From the NCBI RefSeq assembly GCF_042159835.1, contig NZ_JBBVGT010000002.1:434001-498000 (forward strand): a DNA stretch of 64,000 bases. The letters run 5' to 3'. Below, piece by piece: positions 24,662-34,046 of the stretch (its first letter is position 1; each line of letters starts with the position of its first letter). Source of the stretch: Albibacterium profundi (GTDB taxonomy: Bacteria; Bacteroidota; Bacteroidia; Sphingobacteriales; Sphingobacteriaceae). Made by a program: the position numbers and the translations under genes. Under the pieces are notes generated by a model, which made no database searches, was not told the origin of the DNA, and worked only from the letters and a program-made list of their open reading frames with translations.

Positions 24662-26502
24662 ACAGTTATTTTGCGCGAAAATTCATTATCCAAGGTATAA
24701 TAATAACATCAGCTGTCGTTATTCTTTTGCGTCTATTTTACATTCAGGTCATAGATGATTCGTATTACCTTTCTGCAGAAAATAATGTATTAAGAAAAGT
24801 AGTAATCTATCCGGCTCGCGGCGTGATCCTCGACAGAAATTCTGAAGTTCTGGTTCAGAACGAGCCAGTATACGATTTAATGGTGACGCCTCGCGAAGTA
24901 AAAGAAATGGATACTACGCTCTTCTGTGAACTGGTCGGTATCGATAAAGAGGGCTTCGATAAACGATTTCTAAAGGCAAAAAACTACTCTCCTTATCGCG
25001 CCTCGATTTTCGAAAAACAGCTATCGGCCGAGACTTACGCGCGTTTACAGGAGCACTTATATGAATTCAGGGGTTTCTATGTTCAGAACAGAACTGTACG
25101 AAATTATCCCGACAGCATAGCTGCGCAGTTTCTTGGTTACATTAATGAGGTAACCGACAAAGACATTGAGCGGAGCGACGGCTTCTATCGGCCGGGCGAC
25201 TATATCGGTGTGAGCGGTGTTGAACGTGCATACGAGGAATTGCTACGTGGTCAGCGTGGTGTACAGAATCTCATGGTAGATGCATTCAACCGACCAAAAG
25301 GGCATTTTGCCGATGGAAAATACGATACACTTGCCGTTGCGGGGGAAGATCTCATGTCCTCGCTAGATAAAAACTTACAAAAATTAGGTGAAACACTGAT
25401 GAAGAATAAGCTGGGTAGCATCGTGGCAATAGAACCCAGTACAGGTGAAATATTAAGTTTCGTAAGCAGCCCCTCCTACAACCCGAATATGATGGTCGGT
25501 CGTGAGCGTGGAAACAATTACATGAAACTACTTTATGACCCACTAAAACCAATGTTTATCCGGCCCATACAAGCGCAATATCCTCCTGGGTCAATCTTTA
25601 AAGTCGTTGCCGCTTTGGTTGGGCAGCAAGCTCAGGTAATCGATAAAGATATGAGGTATCAATGCGTGGGTGGATACCGATACGGACGAAGCGGCTACAT
25701 GCGATGCACACACGTCCATGGCTCGATAAATCTGGCTACGTCTATCCAAGCCTCTTGTAACCCTTACTATGCATTTACCTTTGCACGCATGATAGATGGC
25801 AGAGGAAAAAAACCAGCAGAATCGTATAAAGATTGGTATGATGCAGTTCAGCGTTTTGGGATTGGTAAAGAATTAGGTATCGACCTACCTGGTGAGAACT
25901 CGGGAAATTTACCCAAAGCTGATTATTATACCAAACACTTTGGTAATGATAGTTGGACTTCGGCTTACAATATATCTTTATCAATCGGTCAGGGAGAAAT
26001 GGGTATAACTCCTTTACAGATGGCTAATATCATGGCCATCGTTGCCAATAGAGGATTTTATTATCGTCCACACCTAATCAAGTCGATCGGTGAGAAAAAG
26101 ATTGTCAAACCCGAGTTTTCCGAAAAAATATCCGTTGGGGTTGATCCGCAATATTTTGAACCAGTAATTGAAGGCATGAGCCGGGCAGTAAACCAACCGG
26201 GAGGAACGGCCTACTCAGTTAAGATTAAAGGGGTTGAAATGTCTGGTAAAACAGGTACAGTTCAAAATCCACACGGAACAAATCACGCGGTGTTCTTTGC
26301 TTTTGCACCTAGAGAAAATCCTAAAATTGCCATTGCTGTTTTCGTTGAGAATGCAGGTTACGGGGGTGTTTGGGCAGCACCTATTGCCAGTATGATGGTT
26401 GAGAAATATTTAACCGATACCATTACACTTCCAAAATACATACAGGATCGAATTTATAACGGTAGCATTTTACCAGATACCACCAAGGCAGTAAAACGAT
26501 GA
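24658..26502 (+). CDS. mrdA: Penicillin-binding protein 2 (elongation transpeptidase)
   Basis: A 614-residue class B PBP that crosslinks peptidoglycan during cell elongation. It starts with GTG overlapping the mreD stop. One N-terminal membrane helix (about 10-27) is followed by the PBP dimer domain (YPARGVILDRNSEVLVQNEP, ISGVERAYE-type segment GVSGVERAYEELLRG) and the transpeptidase domain. Its active-site triad is visible: Ser312 and Lys315 in PPGSIFKV, SCNPYY (S-x-N), and SGKTGT with Lys at 531. Length is normal for PBP2. Its stop overlaps the rodA ATG (ATGA). Confidence 0.97.
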   Translation: MNSYFARKFIIQGIIITSAVVILLRLFYIQVIDDSYYLSAENNVLRKVVIYPARGVILDRNSEVLVQNEPVYDLMVTPREVKEMDTTLFCELVGIDKEGFDKRFLKAKNYSPYRASIFEKQLSAETYARLQEHLYEFRGFYVQNRTVRNYPDSIAAQFLGYINEVTDKDIERSDGFYRPGDYIGVSGVERAYEELLRGQRGVQNLMVDAFNRPKGHFADGKYDTLAVAGEDLMSSLDKNLQKLGETLMKNKLGSIVAIEPSTGEILSFVSSPSYNPNMMVGRERGNNYMKLLYDPLKPMFIRPIQAQYPPGSIFKVVAALVGQQAQVIDKDMRYQCVGGYRYGRSGYMRCTHVHGSINLATSIQASCNPYYAFTFARMIDGRGKKPAESYKDWYDAVQRFGIGKELGIDLPGENSGNLPKADYYTKHFGNDSWTSAYNISLSIGQGEMGITPLQMANIMAIVANRGFYYRPHLIKSIGEKKIVKPEFSEKISVGVDPQYFEPVIEGMSRAVNQPGGTAYSVKIKGVEMSGKTGTVQNPHGTNHAVFFAFAPRENPKIAIAVFVENAGYGGVWAAPIASMMVEKYLTDTITLPKYIQDRIYNGSILPDTTKAVKR

Positions 26503-27779
26503 ATCAACAAAGAAAATTCTTCGGTGCAGGAATCGATTGGTTAACCATATTTTTATGGCTAACTCTCTGTGTCATTGGCTGGTTCAATATCCATGCAGCT
26601 GTATATGACCCCGAGCACCCTAGCTTGATCAGTATCGACACAAATTATGGCAAACAGTTTATTTTTATCATATCTGCCATTATTTTGGCTGCTGTTATCC
26701 TCATCATTGACAGTCGCTTCTACAGTTCGGCAGCCCCCATTCTCTATGGTATCACGATATTACTTCTTATCGCAGTATTGGTCATCGGAAAGAATGTTGG
26801 AGGGAACCAGGCCTGGATACCCTTGGGATCTTTCCGTCTACAGCCTTCAGAGTTTGCAAAGTTAGCGTCCTGTTTAATTCTGGCGAAATACCTAAACACT
26901 CATAGCAACCGAAATCCGAACTTTCAAACGTTGATTATCGGCTCATTACTCTTATTATTGCCGGTTGGGTTAATCATGTTGCAGCCTGATACTGGATCTG
27001 CGTTGGCATTCTTTGCACTAATTTTTGTATTCTATCGTGAGGGTTATGTATCCGGTACATTCCTTCTGATTGGAGCCTCTGCTATCGCGTTATTTATCTT
27101 ATCCTTGCTCTTTCCTCAGTGGACCGTCATCTTAGGCGTAGCGGTTCTATGTGCTTTAATAGTTTATTTTACTCGAAAATCCCGTAGAGCTATTATTACC
27201 GGCGTAATGCTCTTCTCTGCGGCAACTATTTTCATCTTGGGGGTAGATTTTGTTTACAATCAAGTTTTACAAAGTCACCAACGTAATAGGATCGAAGTAT
27301 TACTGGGCAAAATCGATGATCCTCGAGGAGAAGGATACAACGTCAACCAGTCATTGATTGCGATTGGATCCGGTCAGCTGTTAGGAAAAGGCTATTTACA
27401 AGGTACTCAGACAAAATACAATTTTGTGCCAGAACAGAGCACCGACTTCATCTTCTGTACCATCGGTGAAGAGTGGGGCTTCGTGGGTTCCGCTTCAATG
27501 GTTTTGATATACATAGGACTTCTTCTACGACTAATTCATATCGCTGAGCGTCAACGCTCCCATTTCGCCAGAATCTATGGATATGGTGTAGTTTCGATCC
27601 TATTTTTCCATTTCTTTATTAATATCGGAATGACCTTAGGCATTGTACCCGTAATCGGGATTCCGCTCCCATTCATTAGTTACGGAGGTTCATCTCTCTG
27701 GAGTTTCACGATCCTATTATTTATCCTTATTAAGCTTGACGCAAATAGAAAAGGACTGCTTAATATGCAGTCCTTTTAA
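26499..27779 (+). CDS. rodA: Peptidoglycan glycosyltransferase RodA (SEDS family)
   Basis: A 426-residue polytopic SEDS glycan polymerase, partner of PBP2. About ten membrane helices; family motifs include GNQAWIPLGSFRLQPSEFAK, LQPDTGSALAF, the extracellular loop QSLIAIGSGQLLGKGYLQGT, TDFIFCTIGEEWGFVGS (conserved Asp/Glu) and IPLPFISYGGSSL near the C-terminus. Last gene of the five-gene cell-shape operon, coupled to mrdA by an ATGA overlap. The operon terminator is embedded in its final codons and stop. Confidence 0.97.
   Translation: MNQQRKFFGAGIDWLTIFLWLTLCVIGWFNIHAAVYDPEHPSLISIDTNYGKQFIFIISAIILAAVILIIDSRFYSSAAPILYGITILLLIAVLVIGKNVGGNQAWIPLGSFRLQPSEFAKLASCLILAKYLNTHSNRNPNFQTLIIGSLLLLLPVGLIMLQPDTGSALAFFALIFVFYREGYVSGTFLLIGASAIALFILSLLFPQWTVILGVAVLCALIVYFTRKSRRAIITGVMLFSAATIFILGVDFVYNQVLQSHQRNRIEVLLGKIDDPRGEGYNVNQSLIAIGSGQLLGKGYLQGTQTKYNFVPEQSTDFIFCTIGEEWGFVGSASMVLIYIGLLLRLIHIAERQRSHFARIYGYGVVSILFFHFFINIGMTLGIVPVIGIPLPFISYGGSSLWSFTILLFILIKLDANRKGLLNMQSF
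27749..27777 (+). terminator. Terminator of the mre-mrdA-rodA operon
   Basis: AAAAGGACTGC / GCAGTCCTTTT, an 11-bp stem with a 7-nt loop, ending in TTTT. The hairpin lies inside the last rodA codons and the TTTTAA overlaps its stop codon, so the coding sequence and terminator share bases. Confidence 0.85.
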
Positions 27780-27814
27780 TTCGATTACTTTCGAAGTTTC
27801 TGACTTAAGCGAAA

Positions 27815-29125
27815 CTACCCATAGCGCTTCCTCAAAATAGCGTATAGCTTATCAACGGTTGCTTGTTTCGTACCCCAATTATTTTTGGCGGCATAATTAG
27901 ACTGTAAAAAATGATCAGCATCTTCCATTGTCTCGAATCGATTCAACAATTCAATTGCCTCGCTATAGGCCAAGCTATAACCATTAAACAAATCCTTTAT
28001 AAATAATAATTTATCATTCAGATTAATACTCGACTTGATATCGCGAATACGCTGTTGCTTAGGGATTGGCGTCTTGGGTGTGTTTAGGCCTTGAGCCAAT
28101 GGCGTCGATGGTTTGTCCTCCGATAGCGTGTTTTTTCGTTGAGCAAAGAGACGTTCGTTTAAACTCATAGGACGTTCCGGTTCTATATTCACCGTCTTCT
28201 CTTCAATCACTACCTCTGAACTTATTTTTTCATCATCTGAAGTTGCCTGCGTCTCGCTAGTTACAGCTTTCTCGTCGGATCTATTATCCGACGGCTGACC
28301 AGCAGATGTATGATCAGTAGACGATTGACTGGCAGATTCTTGTACACCGGAACGATCCGATTCAGCACGACTATCATCTCCTGTCTGTTTAGTTAATTCC
28401 GCGGGGACATCAAAGGGTTCAAAAAAAGACTTCAATTTAGAATGATTAAGCTCTTGATCCCCTTGCTTGGTTTGCTCACTTTCTCTCTGTACACCTTTTT
28501 CTTCCTGCTGTTGATTGTTGTGTCCCTCTGTCTCTTTATCCTTGGGTTCTACTTCATCCGCTTCTTCAACTTCTTCATCATTTTTAACATTCGTTTCACC
28601 GGTTGTCACTGGGTTCTTTTGATCATCCTTATCTTCATTACGAGATTCTGTAACATCGTCTTGTGACTCAGAGCTCGTTGAATCTTCCTTTTCGGGAATT
28701 TCGTCTACTGTTTTCTGTTTATCCTCTTCCTGATTAGAATTACGTTCTTCTATCGGCGGCGTAAAATAAATTTCATCGTCATCACCAGCATTCTCCTCTC
28801 CTTCCGGCACCCCTGGGACTTCATTTACGGCCGAGGTATCCTCGTCTTCGCGAGTCGCTTCATTGCTAGGTTCAGCATTTTCCTCTTCCGATCCGGTTTC
28901 AGTTACATATTGTTTGCCTACATCCGCACCCTCGTTGGCATATCGTTCCTCTTCCAATTTTCGCAAAATTGTCGCATGCTCTGTAAAATACGTAGCATTC
29001 GCTTCAAACAATTGAAACTCCAATGGATGAACATCTTTTTCGGAATCCGAAATATGATCAAACGACTCCGAAAGCTCCTTCATTAACACGCGTATTTTAT
29101 CGACAATCTCTTCTTTAGATATCAT
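27815..29125 (-). CDS. Protein with conserved ends and long acidic linker
   Basis: A 436-residue cytoplasmic protein without signal peptide or membrane helix. The first 65 residues are a predicted helical segment (MISKEEIVDKIRVLMKELSE, ATYFTEHATILRKLEEERY). Residues about 70-300 are low-complexity Glu/Asp/Ser/Thr/Gln-rich, presumably disordered. The last 120 residues look folded and conserved: ERLFAQRKNTLSE, RDIKSSINLNDKLLFIKDLF, YSLAYSEAIELLNRFE and the end KLYAILRKRYG. The C-terminal segment recurs in hypothetical proteins of Bacteroidota from memory, but I know no assigned function. It is convergent with rodA, 35 bp away. Confidence 0.75.
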   Translation of the reverse strand: MISKEEIVDKIRVLMKELSESFDHISDSEKDVHPLEFQLFEANATYFTEHATILRKLEEERYANEGADVGKQYVTETGSEEENAEPSNEATREDEDTSAVNEVPGVPEGEENAGDDDEIYFTPPIEERNSNQEEDKQKTVDEIPEKEDSTSSESQDDVTESRNEDKDDQKNPVTTGETNVKNDEEVEEADEVEPKDKETEGHNNQQQEEKGVQRESEQTKQGDQELNHSKLKSFFEPFDVPAELTKQTGDDSRAESDRSGVQESASQSSTDHTSAGQPSDNRSDEKAVTSETQATSDDEKISSEVVIEEKTVNIEPERPMSLNERLFAQRKNTLSEDKPSTPLAQGLNTPKTPIPKQQRIRDIKSSINLNDKLLFIKDLFNGYSLAYSEAIELLNRFETMEDADHFLQSNYAAKNNWGTKQATVDKLYAILRKRYG

Positions 29126-29211
29126 AATAACTAATCTTTTTTCTTACAAATTTTATTATCAAATTTAACTAATTTAGCAGTATATATCACGTACCATTGA
29201 ATACTTTAACA

Positions 29212-30771
29212 TCACTTAACATCTGGACGTTCACCAACCTTCGTAAACGTAGATTTTTCTGTTCTTACTTTGGTAAAATCATCCAAGTAGTTAGGGAAGT
29301 AAATATCAGACAAGTGCATAAATTCATCCCCTCTCATAAACATATCCATACTTATATCACCAAAACTTTTCTTCCCGCATGCGGCCAATAACTCCATAGC
29401 CGCGTGCAGGGTATTGTGATGGAAGTGATAAACTCTATCTTTCTTTTCTCTCACAACAAGACCTTTGACTAGGTTTGGATCTTGCGTGGCAACTCCCGTC
29501 GGACAATCATTCGTATTGCACCTCAATGCTTGTATGCAGCCTAAAGAAAGCATAAAACCACGTGCACTATTCACAGCATCAGCACCTAATGATAATGCTT
29601 TCAAGAACGATGCAGCCGATATGATCTTGCCACTACATATTAAACGAAGTTTTTTCCTGATTCCGTATTTCTCCAACGATTGATGGACAAAAATAAGTGC
29701 CGGCTCTAATGGAATACCAACTGCATCCGAGAACTCCAATGGAGCCGCGCCTGTGCCGCCTTCTGCACCGTCGACGGTAATGAAGTCAGGGTAAATCTGC
29801 AATTCATTCATTACTTCGCATAACTCGATAAATTCATCAGTGCGACCTACACATAGTTTAAAACCAACAGGTTTACCATCAGAAAGCTCTCTAAGTGTAC
29901 CAATAAACTGAATGAGCTCCCGAGCATTGGAAAAGGCACGATGGTGCTGGGGAGATAAAACCGTCGTATGAGGCACCAAACCTCTAATTTTTGCAATTTC
30001 CTCGCTATTCTTTACAGCCGGCAACACTCCCCCGTGCCCCGGTTTCGCACCTTGAGAAAGTTTTACTTCAATCATCTTGACTTCTTTCAACGCAGCTCGT
30101 TCCTTAAACATTTCAGGATTAAAATCACCATCTGCATCACGACAACCAAAATAACCTGTCCCTATTTGCCAAACCAAATCCCCACCCTGCAAGTGATATT
30201 CAGAGATGCCCCCTTCTCCCGTGTTATGATAGAACTCGCCCCTGAGTGCACCCTGATTTAATGCCATAATCGCATTCGAACTTAAGCTACCATAACTCAT
30301 TGCCGATATATTCAATCTCGACGCGCTATACGGATGCTTACATTGTTCCCCACCAATGGTCACCCGTGGAAGCTCTTCCGTAATGGGCGCGGGATATATC
30401 GAGTGGCGAAGGCCCTCATAATTCCGATTATTAATTTCCAATTGCGTACCGAAAGCTACTGTAGATTCGATATTTTTTGCACGTTGGTAGGCAATCGACC
30501 GGATAGTTCTGGGAATTGGCTTTCCATCAGTGTTTCGCTCAATAAAATATTGTTGTAATTCAGGTGAAATGAATTCAAAAAAATATCTAAAATAACCCAA
30601 CACGGGAAAATTTCGTAAAATCGTATGTCGTTCTTGGATCATATTATAAATTCCCACAAGGAAGATAACAAGAACAATAGCTGTCCACCATATAATACCC
30701 GGATAAAACCAAGTAAACACCAACAGTAATGCTACTAACGCACCTCCAACATATAAAAATAGATTTCTCAT
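29212..30771 (-). CDS. FMN-binding glutamate-synthase-domain protein
   Basis: A 519-residue protein with two N-terminal hydrophobic helices (about 5-45) and a glutamate synthase central/FMN domain. Seen are SAMSYGSLSSNAIMALNQGA, GEGGISEYHLQGGDLVWQIG, SQGAKPGHGGVLPAVKNSEE, DFITVDGAEGGTGAAPLEFSD, and the iron-sulfur cysteine cluster CIQALRCNTNDCPTGVATQD. It lacks the glutaminase (N-terminal amidotransferase) and GXGXG domains of full GltB, so it probably is not a complete glutamate synthase. Such stand-alone membrane-linked members are common in bacteria and of uncertain substrate. Confidence 0.88.
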   Translation of the reverse strand: MRNLFLYVGGALVALLLVFTWFYPGIIWWTAIVLVIFLVGIYNMIQERHTILRNFPVLGYFRYFFEFISPELQQYFIERNTDGKPIPRTIRSIAYQRAKNIESTVAFGTQLEINNRNYEGLRHSIYPAPITEELPRVTIGGEQCKHPYSASRLNISAMSYGSLSSNAIMALNQGALRGEFYHNTGEGGISEYHLQGGDLVWQIGTGYFGCRDADGDFNPEMFKERAALKEVKMIEVKLSQGAKPGHGGVLPAVKNSEEIAKIRGLVPHTTVLSPQHHRAFSNARELIQFIGTLRELSDGKPVGFKLCVGRTDEFIELCEVMNELQIYPDFITVDGAEGGTGAAPLEFSDAVGIPLEPALIFVHQSLEKYGIRKKLRLICSGKIISAASFLKALSLGADAVNSARGFMLSLGCIQALRCNTNDCPTGVATQDPNLVKGLVVREKKDRVYHFHHNTLHAAMELLAACGKKSFGDISMDMFMRGDEFMHLSDIYFPNYLDDFTKVRTEKSTFTKVGERPDVK

Positions 30772-30824
30772 AGGATTCAGTTTATATTAATAATTACCTA
30801 AACGACTTATGGAGTTTTTTCTTT

Positions 30825-32489
30825 TTAATTTTTCATCGCTTCCAATATAGGTTCTCCAATAGTACCATTAGGCGTTTGAATATTCAAGAGCGCAGCGATT
30901 GTAGGCGCCACATCTGTCATATGTGTGGGACGACTGGTTTTGCCTTGTTCTATTCCCCAGCCCATAAATATCAACGGTATGTGTGAATCATATGGGTTCC
31001 AAGCAGAGTGCGAAGTACCAGTTGGGCGCTTCGAGCCGTGACCATACCAAGCAGGATTCAATATAATTTGTATACTTCCACTACGCTTGTAATGGTAACC
31101 ATTCACAATCCGTTCTCTAATAAGTGCTGGAACGGCAGACGAAGCTGCCTTCTCCATATCAACAACGTAGCTCACCCCCTCTTGTTTTTTCAAAAAATCA
31201 ATGGCAACCGACTTGAGTTCTTCCTTATCCAGCCCGCGCTCATTAATCAAAGGACTGTTGAAATGAACCTGATAGTTCGACAGACTTATAACCAACTCCT
31301 CTTCAGAAAACTTCTCTTGTAGCACATTGTTTAATTCTTTTTCTATTTGTCCCGACGAAAAAGTACCCGATGGGAAACGATTATCTTGCATAAAACTCAC
31401 GTTGTGCGCGCCACCATGATCCGCTGTTAAGAAGACCGTGTATTCACCTTCGCCGACTTGCTTATCCAAGTAATTAAGAAACTCCTCTAACTCTTTGTCT
31501 AATCTTAAATAAGTATCCTCCACCTCGATCGCATTCGGCCCAAATCGGTGTCCGATATAATCAGTCGAGGACAAGCTAAGCGCTAAGAAATCTGTAACCT
31601 CATGATTCCCCAAATCCTCATTATCTATCGCGGCTTTCGCCATTTCAATACTCAGCGTATTTCCAAAAGGCGTGGACGAGATCATTCCAGGTCCCTGCTC
31701 TTTATACAGATTTGCTGTATTTAGTGGTAAGGTTGGTTTATCCGTCCCCTTGAACTCACCTTCATATTCATTATCATCAGCGCTACTTTGGACATAGGTA
31801 TCAATCGGATAAAGCGTTTCCCAACCTTTGTCCATTAGCTTTTCAACCCAAGCCGCTTTATTAAATTCGTTTACCCAAGCCGGTAGCTCCTTCATATAGT
31901 ACGTTGAAGTAATAAAATTACCCGTTTTACCATCAAACCAATAGGCAGCATCAGCAGCATGTCCTGCTGGAAATATACTTCCACGATCTTTTATTGCTAC
32001 CCCAATAACCTTAGATCGGAAGTTAGTAGCTAGCTTTAATTCATCGGTAATGGTACTTGCCAACAAATTTCGAGGCGACATTTCACCTGCATCAGACGTG
32101 CTTCCTACCGTTTGTACAGATTTATCTTCAGAACAATACATTTGCTCGCCTGTTGCCTGAATAATAAAGTTATTCCCTGCAATACCGTGGATCGAAGGGA
32201 CGGAACCTGTGTAAACAGTGGTGTGGCCAATAGCCGTTACGGTTGGCACATAGTCGATGTTCGTGTTATTGGCGCTAAACCCTTCATTCAACATCCGCTT
32301 AAACCCTCCTTCTCCGTAGCGTTCATAATAGCGATAGAGATAATCCCAACGCATCTGATCTACGACAATCCCAACCACAAGCTTCGGTCTATCTAAAGTT
32401 TGATCCGTTCGTTTGCGTTGCGCATAAGAAGTTAGTGAAATAAGAATAAATACGATAAGTGCGGAACACCAGATGAGTTGTTTTTTCAT
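30825..32489 (-). CDS. PafA-like alkaline phosphatase superfamily enzyme
   Basis: A 554-residue exported enzyme with a Sec signal peptide (to about residue 23, S-Y-A-Q). It belongs to the nucleotide pyrophosphatase/phosphodiesterase branch and most resembles the Bacteroidota phosphate-irrepressible monoesterase PafA. Metal and nucleophile signs are VVGIVVDQMRWDYL (first Asp at 44), VPTVTAIGHTTVYTG with the Thr nucleophile near residue 85, SSTDYIGHRFGPNA (Asp and His), TADHGGAHNV (Asp-His) and the last His in GTSHSAWNPYD. It releases phosphate from organic esters in the periplasm. Confidence 0.9.
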   Translation of the reverse strand: MKKQLIWCSALIVFILISLTSYAQRKRTDQTLDRPKLVVGIVVDQMRWDYLYRYYERYGEGGFKRMLNEGFSANNTNIDYVPTVTAIGHTTVYTGSVPSIHGIAGNNFIIQATGEQMYCSEDKSVQTVGSTSDAGEMSPRNLLASTITDELKLATNFRSKVIGVAIKDRGSIFPAGHAADAAYWFDGKTGNFITSTYYMKELPAWVNEFNKAAWVEKLMDKGWETLYPIDTYVQSSADDNEYEGEFKGTDKPTLPLNTANLYKEQGPGMISSTPFGNTLSIEMAKAAIDNEDLGNHEVTDFLALSLSSTDYIGHRFGPNAIEVEDTYLRLDKELEEFLNYLDKQVGEGEYTVFLTADHGGAHNVSFMQDNRFPSGTFSSGQIEKELNNVLQEKFSEEELVISLSNYQVHFNSPLINERGLDKEELKSVAIDFLKKQEGVSYVVDMEKAASSAVPALIRERIVNGYHYKRSGSIQIILNPAWYGHGSKRPTGTSHSAWNPYDSHIPLIFMGWGIEQGKTSRPTHMTDVAPTIAALLNIQTPNGTIGEPILEAMKN

Positions 32490-32626
32490 TTTTATAACTA
32501 GGATGTTTTGAATTGTAAATCTAAGCTACAAATTTTGACGTAAAATCCCTTTGTGTTTTGGATGTAATAATGATTTTGATAAAATTTTAATACTTTAGAA
32601 AAATAATCTTATCGAAACGCTAATTA

Positions 32627-33895
32627 ATGGAAAACCCAAATGCCAATCCGGCCTTACTCACGAACGATGCCGTAGTCTTCGGACTATTAATGATCATCCT
32701 GGCCCTGATCTTTTATACCTCATCCAGAAAAAACGGATTCTGGGCAAAATTTTACACATACGTTCCTTCAGTTTTACTATGTTATTTTATTCCGGCTCTG
32801 CTTAATACTTTCGGTATTATCTCTGGGAACAGCTCACAACTATATAGTATTGCATCACGTTACCTTTTGCCAGCCAGTCTGATCCTATTTACAGTAGGTA
32901 TCGATATGAAAAGCGTAAGACGTTTAGGTCCGAAGGCTATATATATGTTCTTTGCAGGCACGTTCGGAATTATTATCGGTGGCCCCATTGCTCTCGCCGT
33001 GGTCGGAAATTTCTTCCCGGACGTTTTCCGTTTTGGAGAAGCAGAGACTTGGCGTGGATTGTCTACGATTGCGGGCAGCTGGATTGGCGGTGGTGCCAAC
33101 CAAGCAGCTATGCTGGAGGTATTCGGTGCTGATAAAACATTGTTCGCACAAATGATTGCTGTAGATGTGATAGTCGCTAATATCTGGTTAGGGATCTTAC
33201 TCTACAGTTCCCAGCATCGAGATCGAGTCAATCGGTTTTTTAGAGCTGACAACTCAGAAATCATTGCGTTAGAACAACGCATGGAAAAAATGCATCTTGA
33301 AAATGGTAGCACACAGAGCGGAACGAGTGAATGGATGGTAATTCTAGGTGTTGCTTTTGGAGGTGTCGCAGTCTCTCATTTTTTTGCGGACCTAATTACT
33401 CCGTGGCTCTCAGAAAACTATCCAAATCTAAGCCAATATTCTCTAACAAGTGGTTTTTTCTGGATAGTGATTATTGCAACCACGATTGGATTACTTCTCT
33501 CACTTACAAAAGCAAGACGCTTGGAACAGCACGGGTCGTCTAACTTTGGTTCTCTCTTTTTATATATCTTAGTAGCGACAATTGGTATGAGTATGGACCT
33601 GAAAGCACTCTTCGACAATCCTAAATTTTTCATGATTGGTGGGCTCTGGTTATGTATCCATGCAACTATCATGATTGTTATAGCACGCATTATCAAAGCT
33701 CCATTATTTCTTTTAGCTGTCGGTAGCCAGGCTAATGTTGGTGGTGCAGCTTCAGCTCCTATCGTCGCAGTCGCATTCAATCGCTTCTTAGCTCCGGTAG
33801 GCGTATTATTGGCTGTTCTTGGCTATGCAGTCGGAACTTACGGAGGTTATTTAACCGGTCTGCTATTACAGTGGGTTTCAGGAATCATGTCTTAG
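32627..33895 (+). CDS. DUF819 family membrane protein
   Basis: A 422-residue polytopic membrane protein of the DUF819/YjcL family with about twelve hydrophobic segments in two halves. Family segments are SRYLLPASLILFTVGIDMKS, the GSWIGGGANQAAMLEVFGA loop (re-entrant Gly-rich motif) and the matching second-half loop VGSQANVGGAASAPIVAVAF, so an inverted-repeat transporter fold is likely. The family sits near cell-wall peptide recycling genes in some Bacteroidota, but no substrate has been established to my knowledge. It is monocistronic and divergent from the PafA-like gene. Confidence 0.9.
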   Translation: MENPNANPALLTNDAVVFGLLMIILALIFYTSSRKNGFWAKFYTYVPSVLLCYFIPALLNTFGIISGNSSQLYSIASRYLLPASLILFTVGIDMKSVRRLGPKAIYMFFAGTFGIIIGGPIALAVVGNFFPDVFRFGEAETWRGLSTIAGSWIGGGANQAAMLEVFGADKTLFAQMIAVDVIVANIWLGILLYSSQHRDRVNRFFRADNSEIIALEQRMEKMHLENGSTQSGTSEWMVILGVAFGGVAVSHFFADLITPWLSENYPNLSQYSLTSGFFWIVIIATTIGLLLSLTKARRLEQHGSSNFGSLFLYILVATIGMSMDLKALFDNPKFFMIGGLWLCIHATIMIVIARIIKAPLFLLAVGSQANVGGAASAPIVAVAFNRFLAPVGVLLAVLGYAVGTYGGYLTGLLLQWVSGIMS

Positions 33896-33948
33896 ACTGC
33901 AACTATACTTCATTCAAATGTTGAGAAAATGTGACCCAGTCTCGACCC

Positions 33949-33988
33949 CATTTCTTCCGCATTTAAGGCCATAAATGCAGAAGAAATG
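33949..33988. other. Long intergenic hairpin without U-run
   Basis: CATTTCTTC, C, GCATTTA, a 6-nt loop AGGCCA, TAAATGC, A, GAAGAAATG: a 17-position stem with one C/A mismatch. It lies between the convergent DUF819 and esterase genes. No T-run follows on either strand, so it is not a standard terminator. TGACCCA (33932-33938) and TGGGTCA (34043-34049) could enclose it in a larger fold. Confidence 0.55.
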
Positions 33989-34046
33989 CGTAATGGATGC
34001 ATCATGAACCCGCTAACATGTGAACCAAATATACACCCTAATTGGG

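Noticed and set aside
29212..30771. The FMN protein as the complete large subunit of glutamate synthase
   Set aside because: At 519 residues it lacks the glutaminase and C-terminal GXGXG domains and has membrane helices instead.
30825..32489. The phosphatase-family gene as a sulfatase
   Set aside because: There is no C/S-x-P-x-R sulfatase motif; the Thr in VPTVTAIGHTT and the Asp/His set fit a PafA-like phosphatase.
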